This document shows positions 38,601 through 43,883 of a stretch of DNA of 64,000 bases, piece by piece. Every line of letters starts with the position of its first letter. Positions within the stretch are counted from its first letter, which is position 1. Source of the DNA: Paracentrotus lividus (taxonomy: Eukaryota; Echinodermata; Echinoidea; Camarodonta; Echinidae); NCBI GenBank assembly GCA_940671915.1, contig CALNVZ010000218.1, positions 39,382,648 to 39,446,647 of the forward strand, given 5' to 3'. Made by a program: the position numbers and the translations under genes. The notes beneath the pieces are model-generated. The model was not told the origin of the DNA. It saw only the letters and a list, made by a program, of their open reading frames with translations, and did not search any database.

Positions 38601-41600
38601 CGCTTTTACGCATTTATTGATTATTAGTGACCCATTTAGGATATATAATTGAATTTAAAAGGAAGCATTATTTTGGAGATATAAGTACTAAAATTCACAA
38701 AAATCGTCGAATTTGAATTTTTTTGAAAAAGTAACTTTAGTTTAGATTCCAGGCGATTCCAGGGGCGACTATACTTACACAGTTTGACCAACATCTCAGC
38801 TTTCCAAAGATGTTTTTTTGCTGCTAATAGTGCTAATGAGTATTTCCCAGGCGTTTTTCAAAAAACGTACACGGATTATTTCGGTAATTTGGACTGTTGA
38901 CGCATGCACATATTGTTTCTACAAAATCTCAACGTAGTGGCGTAATTAAGAATGAAAATAAACACTGTAAACGATAGCTTTTTTTTTTCAATAGTGTAGA
39001 CGAAGATTCATAAATAAGCCTGATTGCACGGTGAGTTTTTAATAGTGGCTCTACCATATTTCACCTGTAAAAACGTCATGAAAATAACAATGCTGTTAAT
39101 GTGAAACTCTTCTGCTGACGTTTTTTTTCTTCAAATTTCCAATATAAATCTTTCATATTGTATTGAATAAGGATCTTTTTTAAAGATTAAAGTTCCTCGC
39201 TTTTAAGAAGAAGGGGGGAGAGCGATTGATTCACTTCTATAACTGATTATTACTTGTGCCCAGGAAATCCTAGAAAAGCTCGNNNNNNNNNNNNNNNNNN
39301 NNNNNNNCATCAACCTGTGACTCAGGACTGGCGCCATTACAAGCGCTACAGGAAAGTATTCATATTGATACGATTAAAATACCTGAAATTCTCTCCTTCT
39401 TCCACTGTTTCTGGTAGCTTTCGTCCCTTGGTCTCGGGAAGGAGGAGCGCTAGAAGTCCCGCTGCTATACTCGATGATCCATATAGGATGAACGGAGAGG
39501 CGCCCACGTACGGCCAGACATACGGATTAGAGGGCTATGATACCACCAATACGAGATGACATGGAACACATTCCAATACCTACACCCTAATGATACAAGG
39601 AGACAAAGAAAACATTTAGATATTTACAATCTTATATGAAACAAGGAAAATGACATTCAGATGTATGATCACATTGAAAATATACCAGTACATACAATCC
39701 TGTATGATACAATGAAACAAGAACATTACAAGTGTGAGAACTGTGGCTTACTTTGAAAGTTTAAATTCGATTTTAAAGCTTTCTTTCTATAAATGCTTAA
39801 AACTAGAAACTTTTTTTTATATAGAGGGTTCTATCTCTATCTACATCAATTACTGAAGACAGTGCATAATAATAATAATACATAATTTTAATGCACCATC
39901 GATCTAGTAGAAACTATTCAGAGTCTGAATAGATACTATACGGAAGCTTCCTAAAGTAGGTGACAAAATACTACCAAGAATCATGAGAAAGGAGCAATTT
40001 GTTGGTCACGTCTTTCGACACCCAGAGTTGGCCACCAGCAGTGTCATCTTTGGAGGCTACGCATGGCCGTCGCACAGTGGGCCAGAATCTGTCCAAACTG
40101 TGCCAAAATTCAAAAAATTGAATTTGAATTTTTTTATTTTTTCATATGTTTTGGGAAGAAAACATCCTAAATTTTATTGAATCATCAATATTTTAAATTT
40201 AGCGAGTTTTTAAGATCTTATTTACCCATTTGAAGATGGTATAATCCAAAAATTGCTCAAAAATGTGAGAAAAGAGGCAAATTCACAAAAAGCTTATAGA
40301 AATATAAAGCGCCATCAATCAGCTGATACTTTACGCATTTATTGATTATTGTGACCCATTTAGGATATATAATTGAAATTTAAAAGGAAGCATTATTTTG
40401 GAGATATAAGTACTAAAATTCACAAAAATCGTCGAAAATTTGAATTTTTTTGGAAAAGTAACTTTTAGTTTAGATTCCAGGCGATTCCAGGGGCGACTAT
40501 ACTTACACAGTTTGACCAACATCTCAGCTTCCAAAGATGTAATTTTTGCTGCTAATAGTTGCTAATGAGTATTTCCCAGGCGTTTTTCAAAAAACGTACA
40601 CGGATTATTTCGGTAAATATGGACTTTGTACGCCATGCAACATATTGTTTCTACAAAAATCTCAACGTAGATGGCGTAATTAAGAATGAAAATAAACACT
40701 GTAAACGATAGCTTTTTTTTTTCAATAGTGTAGACGAAGATTCATAAATAAGCCTGATTGCACGGTGAGTTTATAAATAGGCTCTACCATATTTCACCTG
40801 TAAAAACGTCATGAAAATAACAATGCTGTTAATGTGAAACTCCTTCTGCTGACGTTTTTTTTCTTCAAATTTCCAATATAAATCTTTTCATATTGTATTT
40901 GAATAAGGATCTTTTTTAAAAGATAAAGTTCCTCGCTTTAAGAAGAAAAGGGGAGAGCGATTGATTCACTTCTATAACTGAATATACTTTTGCCCAGGAA
41001 ATCCTAGAAAAGCTCTGAAGGTCTACACAATGAATGTGTGTCTATTCCAATCGATAACATAATGTTGATGATGTTGGGGCACTTTTGAATGAGATCAGAG
41101 CAATTTGAATTGTGTTCTTTGTGTTCCTTATGTCCTGTAACCCTTAATGTCCACTTTATTATCAAACTAATGAACAATTATATGGTTAAATGAATATAGT
41201 CCTATACCTTATTAAAAAAAAAAAACAACAACAACAACAACAATAAATAAAATAAAAATTATTTTTGAATCAGAGTAATTGAAATTTACAATAACGTGTT
41301 CCTTAGGTTAAAATACTCCACGAATATAATTACAACCTAAAATATAAAAATGTTTGTAAGATGAAAATGAATTTGCGCCTTATCCAATCAGAAACAACGT
41401 TTTTATGACGTCAGAGCAAGTCGAATATGCGTTGAATGTGTATCTTGGGTTGAGAAACCTTTAATAAGCCAATTTGTCAAAGTGAAATGTAATTTTTCAA
41501 CGTGTAGCAATGCACATTTGCATTGTCCAATCAGAAAACAGTATTTTGCTGACGTCACATGGATTTGAAATTACACCCATTGTGATTTTACGGCTCTTAA

Positions 41601-43883
41601 AAACACATACAACCCAATCTAGATTAACTTTATTAACCTTTTCAAATACATATGAAAGTGTAGGCCTATGTAAGATAAAATGAACTATATGCGCACATCC
41701 AATCAGAAAACAGTGTTTTGATGACGTCAGAACAATCAAATATGCGATGATTGTGTCCTTTGGGTCAAGAAACCTTTAATAAGCCAATTTGTCAAAATGA
41801 AATATTATTTTTCAAACGTGTAACACTGCACGTTTGCATTGTCCAATCAGAAAACAGTATTTGCTGACGTCATATGGATTTGAAAATATGCCCATCGGAT
41901 TCCAGGGGTCTAAAAACCACTAGTAACCAGTTTATAGAAATTTTATTAACCCTTTCAATGAGTAAATAATTTTGTCATGGTTTGAAGGCATTCTGGCCCA
42001 CTGTGCTATATTTCTATAAAGCTTTTTGTGAATTTGCCTCTTTTCTCACATTTTTGAGCAATTTTTGGATTATACCATCTTCAAATGGGTAAATAAGATC
42101 TTAAAAACTCGCTAAATTTAAAAATATTGATGATTCAATAAAATTTAGGATGTTTTCTTCCCAAAACATATGAAAAAAATAAAAAAAATTCAAATTCAAT
42201 TTTTTGAATTTTGGCACAGTTTGGACAGATTCTGGCCCACTGTGCGACGGCCATGCGTAGCCTCCCAAAAGATGACACTGCTGGTGGCCAACTCTGGGTG
42301 TCGAAAGACGTGACCAACAAATTGCTCCTTTCTCATGATTCTTGGTAGTATTTTGTCACCTACTTTAGGAAGCTTCCGTATAGTATCTTATTCAGACTCT
42401 GAATAGTTTCTACTAGATCGATGGTGCATTAAAAATTATGCATTTATTATTATTATTATGCACTGTCTTCAGTAATTGATGTAGATAGAGATAGAACCCT
42501 CTATATAAAAAAAAAAGTTTCTAGTTTTAAGCATTTATAGAAAAGAAAAGCTTTAAAATCGAATTTCAAACTTTCAAAGTAAGCCACAGTTCTCACACTT
42601 GTAAATGTTCTTTGTTTCATTGTATCATACAGGATTGTATGTACTGGTATATTTTCAATGTGATCATACATCTGAATGTCATTTTTCCTTGTTTCATATA
42701 AGATTGTAAATATCTAAATGTTTTCTTTGTCTCCTTGTATCATATAGGAGTGTAGGTATTGGAATGTGTTCCATGTCATCTCGTATTGGTGGTATCATAG
42801 CCCCTCTAATCCGTATGTCTGGCCGTACGTGGGCGCCTCTCCCGTTCATCCTATATGGATCATCGAGTATAGCAGCGGGACTTCTAGCGCTCCTCCTTCC
42901 CGAGACCAAGGGACGAAAGCTACCAGAAACAGTGGAAGAAGGAGAGAATTTCAGGTATTTTAATCGTATCAATATGAATACTTTCCTGTAGCGCTTGTAA
43001 TGGCGCAGTCTGAGTCACATGTACGACGAATGGCTAACGAACAGTGTGCGCTGGGTGTGCGCTACTCTTGGTATAAGCGCGCTTAGCCAATTCGTTGCGC
43101 ATTTTAATATATGTTGTCTATGTATACGCTCTGTATGCGCGTTATCGGCAATCTCTTATCTATGAAGAGACACGAGGGGTGTTGAGGGTCTTCTTGGAGA
43201 ACGTCATCGTGATGCAGTCACCTACTGTGTAAGGCACGCCAAACCAAGATGCGCTGGTATTGCATTGTGTACATGTGACTGCCGCATATCTGTCATGTTA
43301 GTGATGGGGATTACATGACATTTGCTCTAGCTGGCAATAATAGCTCCGTCGTAAATTCCATACACTAATGGAATGATTGACTTCAACCCTATACCTGACC
43401 CTAAACCTTAAATACAACTATATTGCAACCCTAAGAATTTTAAACTTAAACCATAACATCTTATACTTACGCAAATTAAAGCCCGTAGCAATAATTGTCG
43501 CCGGCCGGGAGCCAATGTTATGTCATCGTAATGTTTGAACCCTCATTTGCTATAATTAAAAATATTCTGAACTTGGAATCCTGTATAAAGATGTTTAAAA
43601 AAAATTATATAAATAAATGAGATTACAGCCTTCTTAAAAACAAAGTGTGTTTTGCTAAGATTAAAATAAAGATTCAATGTAAAAGCAATGAAACGCAATT
43701 GTTTGCAGGATCAGGAGCACGAATATCACTTTGAAATTTCTATGAATAATTACCATCTAATCATCTTATTATGACAGGAATGCATCGCCTGAGAAGAAAT
43801 ACAAGGAGATTCCTGTCCATGATGATGAAAAGGATGTTCCCATGACAACGATCAAAAATCCTGACGACCATCCCGTTGTTTAG
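11320..43883 (+). CDS. SLC22-like organic ion/carnitine-type transporter, 11 exons, 571 aa
   Basis: Joined exons: 11320-11469, 30431-30706, 31180-31283, 32125-32279, 33555-33723, 34645-34783, 35611-35702, 37711-37919, 38395-38503, 42748-42954, 43778-43883. All introns are GT-AG, and the phases fit to a 1716-base frame ending in TAG. The product has the SLC22 (major facilitator) plan: helix 1; a large extracellular loop (about residues 45-150) rich in Cys with four N-glycosylation sequons; eleven further helices; and a charged C-terminal tail. Family marks include GFIADRIGR after helix 2, VPESARWLL after helix 6, FGRRRS after helix 8, AELYPTPLR before helix 11 and LPETKG after helix 12. SLC22 proteins move organic cations, anions or zwitterions across the plasma membrane. 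The substrate cannot be read from sequence. The start is the first in-frame ATG. Two further exon-1 copies lie upstream. Confidence 0.92.
12174..12282. repeat. Palindrome with 33-base arms plus a third direct copy
   Basis: 12181-12246 is a near-perfect palindrome with one mismatch pair and no loop, centred on CCCTTTAAAGGG. A direct repeat of 36 bases (12174-12209 and 12247-12282) adds a third copy of the arm on the right. There is no protein-coding content. Confidence 0.9.
12662..12764. repeat. Two adjacent hairpins
   Basis: The first is 12662-12700: arms CATGGACATATTACTTTGT and its near complement, almost no loop. The second is 12713-12764: arms of about 20 bases starting TGTGCGATCC, 10-base loop. 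They are separated by 12 bases. They may be two small MITEs or one structured element. Confidence 0.85.
13400..13510. repeat. Fragment related to the hairpin MITE family
   Basis: Contains 'gtttgagacggatctgag', 'cagagatgtctcccgagtct' and 'ccgcgacgtctc'. These resemble the element at 35279-35550 and the palindrome at 24653-24829, but the full arms are not present. Confidence 0.45.
13630..13840. repeat. Repeat with telomere-like core, copy 1
   Basis: The core has degenerate TTAGGG/TTTAGG words (13692-13742), followed by 'tagtgtatggaattta' and 'agcaaatgttatgg'. The same blocks occur in reverse at 43305-43525. The TTAGGG run is therefore part of a dispersed element, not an interstitial telomere. 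Confidence 0.55.
13841..15189. other. Intronic stretch with no recognised feature
   Basis: AT-rich intronic DNA. Small open frames (for example 14343-14528) lack splice context, family resemblance or codon bias. Nothing further was recognised. Confidence 0.5.
15190..15526. mobile_element. Fold-back element with tRNA B-box-like words, copy 1
   Basis: The left end CGACCGTTAATGTCG pairs with the right end CGACATTACTGGTCG. The arms pair over about 100 bases around 'acgcattatttacgtctggg' and its complement. The right arm contains GGTTCGAATCC, a pol III B-box match, but no A box lies at the right distance. The same element is at 33230-33507. Confidence 0.75.
15527..16137. other. Intronic stretch with no recognised feature
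   Basis: No gene, terminal repeat or splice context was recognised between the fold-back element and the minisatellite. Confidence 0.45.
16138..16758. repeat. Minisatellite, unit about 50 bases, left part (about 12 copies)
   Basis: Each unit reads roughly 'aagaaatgatggaagagaag', then 'atgaaagaag', A-rich DNA and 'caaagaaatacat'. Two neighbouring units recur together (about 16345-16460 and 16609-16725), indicating a higher-order repeat of about 264 bases. The array stops at 16758 and resumes at 22077, interrupted by a LINE. Frames on the other strand are Phe/Ser/Leu-rich artefacts. Confidence 0.9.
17352..20701. mobile_element. 3.35-kb DNA element with short terminal inverted repeats and 9-base target duplication
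   Basis: The left end ACGGGCGTAAATCC matches the complement of the right end GGATTTACGCCGTTG. ATCTATACC flanks it on both sides (17343-17351 and 20702-20710). Removing the element and one flank restores the LINE reading frame, which confirms the boundaries. A duplication of 8-9 bases is seen in hAT- and Mutator-like transposons; the family is not identified. There is no transposase frame. Three internal direct repeats of about 220-260 bases (about 17840-18055, 19905-20160, 20310-20570) share words such as 'cgctcgctgatac' and 'cattcaaagaca'. Confidence 0.85.
19198..19239. repeat. (GA)n microsatellite
   Basis: About 40 bases of GA dinucleotides inside the DNA element. Confidence 0.95.
22077..22290. 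repeat. Minisatellite, unit about 50 bases, right part (about 4 copies)
   Basis: Same unit as 16138-16758 ('aagaaatgatggaagagaag' and so on), resuming directly after the LINE tail in nearly the phase in which it stopped. Confidence 0.9.
22291..23810. other. Intronic stretch with diffuse 'ccaaaatgacc'-type repetition
   Basis: 22890-23260 repeats words such as 'aaatgacc', 'ggtcattttgg' and 'ttggccgaaattgacc' in both orientations, as degenerate internal repeats. No gene is supported. Confidence 0.45.
23814..24009. mobile_element. MITE with 43-base terminal inverted repeats, copy 1
   Basis: It starts AAGGGCCTGTCCCAC and ends GTGGGACAGCCCCTTT; the arms include 'ggcgatcgttg' and 'gcgacaac'. TTAA lies at both borders, so a TTAA target (piggyBac-like) is possible. 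Non-coding core of about 110 bases. Confidence 0.8.
24449..24651. mobile_element. MITE with 43-base terminal inverted repeats, copy 2, opposite orientation
   Basis: Same family as 23814-24009 but inverted: 'ggcgatcgttgttgcgacaa' is now at the left end and 'gtgggacaggcccttt' at the right. A hairpin MITE abuts it at 24653. Confidence 0.8.
24653..24829. mobile_element. Palindromic hairpin MITE, 'ggtgctatctcacttcgcgg' family
   Basis: A near-perfect palindrome of 177 bases running from AGGGTGCTATCTCACTTCGC to its complement, with nested repeats of 'ggagacg' and 'tagtattagagacg'. Relatives lie at 844-1198 and 35279-35550. The GC-rich stem would fold tightly as single strand or RNA. Confidence 0.85.
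24966..24983. repeat. Poly-T tract
   Basis: Homopolymer T run. Confidence 0.9.
25495..25910. repeat. Poly-C-bounded interspersed repeat
   Basis: It begins with a C run of nearly 40 bases (25502-25538) and ends near a G run (about 25896-25908). Inside, words such as 'aaaattaccccc', 'cttttacaggcttttgg' and 'gaagggg' recur in tandem. Unidentified element. Confidence 0.55.
26361..27376. mobile_element. TA-flanked inverted-repeat element of 1016 bases
   Basis: Starts GGGCAAGTCCA, ends TGGACTTGCCC, with TA on each side. Internal copies of a motif like GTAACACATGGGAC lie near 26386, 26553, 26744 and 26763. No coding frame. Tc1/mariner-style target, non-autonomous. Confidence 0.8.
27478..27592. mobile_element. 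Small MITE, 115 bases
   Basis: Terminal repeats GCTTTCACAATTG and CAATTGTGAAAGC are perfect complements. Internal near-palindrome around 'gtaggctacaacataatt'. Confidence 0.75.
27765..29515 (-). mobile_element. Non-LTR retrotransposon (CR1/Jockey-type), 5'-truncated, minus strand
   Basis: On the minus strand, RT motifs run from KVIPIYKKG and NYRPISILP through [11 protein letters not shown] and FVDD to the thumb/C-terminal region ending at 28029. An AT-rich 3' end and a short (ATACA)n-like tail follow near 27765-27790. At least three frameshifts (about 29185, 28670, 28500) make it inactive. It is a different family from the LINE at 16.8 kb. It starts abruptly at about 29515. Confidence 0.85.
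28029..29515 (-). pseudogene. Reverse transcriptase remnant of the minus-strand LINE
   Basis: Fragments lie in several frames: 29515-29186 (fingers, with [16 protein letters not shown]), 29180-28665 (palm, with [18 protein letters not shown] and FVDD), then 28681-28331 and 28514-28029 (thumb and the '[10 protein letters not shown]' region). The order is intact, but the frame is broken between each. No endonuclease domain is present. Confidence 0.85.
29516..30024. other. Intronic stretch bounded by a near direct repeat
   Basis: 'tcatgcttcagtgagca' at about 29519 recurs as 'tcatgcttcaatgagcat' at about 30006. The segment between has no recognised feature. Confidence 0.4.
30276..30412. repeat. 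Trinucleotide microsatellite next to exon 2 acceptor
   Basis: AAT/GAT/AGT-type triplets in a compound run of about 135 bases ending some 17 bases before exon 2. Frames through it are Asn/Ser/Ile runs and not coding. Confidence 0.9.
30431..30706 (+). CDS. SLC22-like exon 2: large extracellular loop
   Basis: 92 codons, phase 0 at both ends, acceptor 'cttgtag', donor GTGAGT. It holds the sequons NCS, NWS, NVS and NST and several Cys residues (NCS, EEC, QCS, IPC), as expected for the glycosylated, disulfide-bonded SLC22 loop. A microsatellite ends about 17 bases before the acceptor. Confidence 0.9.
30707..31179 (+). other. SLC22-like intron 2
   Basis: GTGAGT to 'tttccctag'. Contains a G run near 30930. 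Nothing else recognised. Confidence 0.7.
31180..31283 (+). CDS. SLC22-like exon 3: helix 2 and start of MFS loop 2-3
   Basis: Acceptor 'tttccctag', donor GTAAGC. It encodes [16 protein letters not shown], then a helix, then GFIADR. This is the first half of the conserved G-x3-D-R-x-G-R signature, completed by exon 4. It was too short to stand out as an open frame and was placed by homology and splice phase. Confidence 0.88.
31284..32124 (+). other. SLC22-like intron 3 with homopolymer cluster
   Basis: Contains adjacent C, A and T runs between about 31553 and 31661 and (AAAT)n words near 31920-31960. No gene. Confidence 0.7.
32125..32279 (+). CDS. SLC22-like exon 4: helices 3 and 4
   Basis: Acceptor 'ctttccag', donor GTAAGT. 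It starts with the IGR that completes the conserved loop, followed by two helices around [20 protein letters not shown] and [20 protein letters not shown]. Ends in phase 1. Confidence 0.9.
32604..32643. repeat. (ATT)n microsatellite
   Basis: About 13 ATT triplets. Confidence 0.95.
32876..32990. repeat. (TTG)n / (TTTTTG)n low-complexity run
   Basis: T-rich run with regularly spaced G. The Val/Phe/Cys frames across it are artefacts. Confidence 0.95.
33230..33507. mobile_element. Fold-back element with tRNA B-box-like words, copy 2
   Basis: Ends CGACCGCTAATGTCG and CGACATTAGCGGTCG. The left arm shares 'acgcattatttacgtctggg' with copy 1 at 15190-15526. 'tgactgggattcgaacctcgg' is the complement of a B-box word. 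It lies 47 bases upstream of exon 5. Confidence 0.8.
33555..33723 (+). CDS. SLC22-like exon 5: helices 5 and 6
   Basis: Acceptor 'gatgacag', donor GTAAGC. It opens with [10 protein letters not shown], close to the SLC22 'TEFVGPxxR' region, then two helices. A MITE-like inverted repeat begins within about four bases of the exon end. Confidence 0.9.
33727..33863. mobile_element. MITE abutting the exon 5 donor
   Basis: Left end GCATTACTCAGTCAGACCG and right end CGGTGTGACTGCGGCATT are imperfect complements. The arms contain 'gaccgacactaaaccgactc' against 'gggtcggtttcgagtcggtc'. It begins about four bases after exon 5 ends, overlapping the donor consensus. Confidence 0.65.
33907..34023. mobile_element. 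MITE with 'gtgccctgtaaca' terminal repeats
   Basis: Starts GTGCCCTGTAACAT, ends ATGTTACAGGGCAC. The inner arms 'gatcaatcttacga' and 'tcgtaagattgatc' also pair. Related ends occur at 58716-58877 and 58944-59099. Confidence 0.8.
34645..34783 (+). CDS. SLC22-like exon 6: conserved PESARWLL and cytosolic loop
   Basis: Acceptor 'ttttgttag', donor GTAACG. It begins [18 protein letters not shown], the SLC22 'ESPRWLL' signature with Ala in place of Pro. It continues into the long central cytosolic loop. Ends in phase 0. Confidence 0.9.
34784..35610 (+). other. SLC22-like intron 6
   Basis: GTAACG to 'catgaaatag'. Holds a hairpin-family MITE at 35279-35550. Nothing else recognised. Confidence 0.7.
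35279..35550. mobile_element. Hairpin-family MITE in intron 6
   Basis: Left end 'ggtggcatctcactttcc', right end 'gcgaagtgagatactacc'. The right half has 'cgcggagacgtctcagagac' as in 24653-24829. The left half has repeated 'gtttgagacag' words, like the fragment at 13400. Confidence 0.65.
35611..35702 (+). CDS. SLC22-like exon 7: end of central loop
   Basis: 30 codons plus two bases, acceptor 'catgaaatag', donor GTGAGT. It encodes a charged stretch and [20 protein letters not shown], which matches the SLC22 'dlfrtpnlrkrtlilffnW' region. It was too short for an obvious open frame and was placed by phase and family position. Confidence 0.85.
35769..37672. repeat. 34-base minisatellite filling intron 7, roughly 55 copies
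   Basis: The unit is about TTGGTGGTGACGATCCCTGA + CTATTATGACAAGC. Units vary (tttgg/cttgg, gatccc/gagccc, gacaag/aacaag) and many differ by single-base indels. Intron 7 (35703-37710, 2008 bases) is almost wholly this array. Only about 66 bases remain at the donor side and about 38 at the acceptor side, the latter keeping a branch-point-like 'gctgac' and a pyrimidine tract. A unit of 34 is not a multiple of three, so it is not coding. Confidence 0.95.
37711..37919 (+). CDS. SLC22-like exon 8: helices 7-9
   Basis: Acceptor 'ttttcaccag', donor GTAAGT. The Trp codon is split with exon 7 ([15 protein letters not shown]), the usual 'WFxxslvYYGls' helix 7. Helix 8 contains EIPAY, followed by EYFGRRRS and helix 9. 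Confidence 0.92.
37920..38394 (+). other. SLC22-like intron 8
   Basis: GTAAGT to 'ttcaatttcag'. No feature recognised. Confidence 0.7.
38395..38503 (+). CDS. SLC22-like exon 9: helix 10 and AELYPT
   Basis: Acceptor 'ttcaatttcag', donor GTAAGA. It encodes [20 protein letters not shown] and AELYPTPLR, the conserved segment before helix 11. Short, but exact in phase and family position. Confidence 0.9.
38605..39282. repeat. Direct repeat block A, copy 1 (ends at gap)
   Basis: Matches 40330-41019 from 'ttacgcatttattgattatt' to 'cccaggaaatcctagaaaag' with scattered single-base indels. The match ends exactly where the N gap begins. Confidence 0.85.
39283..39307. other. Assembly gap (25 N)
   Basis: Run of N. 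Short, probably of nominal length. The flanking structure suggests that contigs of the same region were joined here. Confidence 1.
39308..40305 (-). repeat. Inverted copy of the exon 10 region
   Basis: This is the reverse complement of about 42010-43005, including exon 10, its donor and the upstream intron. Differences are mostly single-base indels, several in homopolymers. The spacer between the two arms is about 1.7 kb. Confidence 0.85.
39383..39587 (-). pseudogene. Inverted, frameshifted copy of SLC22-like exon 10
   Basis: It has the same sequence as 42748-42954 on the opposite strand, with the donor at 39381-39382 preserved. Missing bases in G runs ('ggag' for 'gggag', 'aggg' for 'agggg') and a changed acceptor ('cctaatgata' for 'tcctatatgata') break the frame. 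It cannot be spliced into the + strand transcript. Confidence 0.8.
40330..41019. repeat. Direct repeat block A, copy 2
   Basis: Second copy of 38605-39282. After it the sequence continues into unique DNA at 'ctctgaaggtctac'. Confidence 0.85.
41383..41876. repeat. Four CCAAT/TGACGTCA repeats in an A-B-A-B pattern
   Basis: Word 'tccaatcagaaaacagt' followed 6-8 bases later by 'tgacgtca', near 41383, 41525, 41697 and 41841. Copies 1 and 3 continue into 'gagcaa/gaacaa', copies 2 and 4 into 'atggatttgaaa'. The unit is therefore a dimer of about 315 bases, tandemly doubled. Confidence 0.8.
42748..42954 (+). CDS. SLC22-like exon 10: helices 11 and 12
   Basis: Acceptor 'atcatatag', donor GTATTT. It encodes [20 protein letters not shown] (helix 11), then helix 12 and [17 protein letters not shown], the strongest SLC22 C-terminal signature. 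A broken inverted copy lies at 39383-39587. Confidence 0.93.
43305..43525. repeat. Repeat with telomere-like core, copy 2 (inverse of 13630-13840)
   Basis: Contains 'tgacatttgctc', 'aaattccatacacta' and 'ctgaccctaaacctta', the complements of landmarks at 13.7 kb. It ends near 'gccaatgttatgtcat', an approximate inverted match to its left end. Probably a MITE. Confidence 0.55.
43778..43883 (+). CDS. SLC22-like exon 11: cytosolic C-terminal tail
   Basis: Acceptor 'attatgacag'; 35 codons including TAG. The tail is charged ([14 protein letters not shown]) and ends DDHPVV. A terminal hydrophobic Val could be a PDZ ligand, as in some SLC22 members; that is only a suggestion. Confidence 0.85.

Larger units (their letters stand above)
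38504..42747 (+). other. SLC22-like intron 9 with gap and rearranged copies
   Basis: Contains, in order: block A (38605-39282), an N gap (39283-39307), an inverted copy of the exon 10 region (39308-40305), block A again (40330-41019), a CCAAT/TGACGTCA repeat array (41383-41876), and the original exon 10 flank. The order is suspicious for misassembly. Confidence 0.75.

Noticed and set aside
42764-42963. Alternative frame across exon 10 (65 codons)
   Set aside because: Shadow of the SLC22-like exon in another frame; the real frame carries the LPETKG signature.
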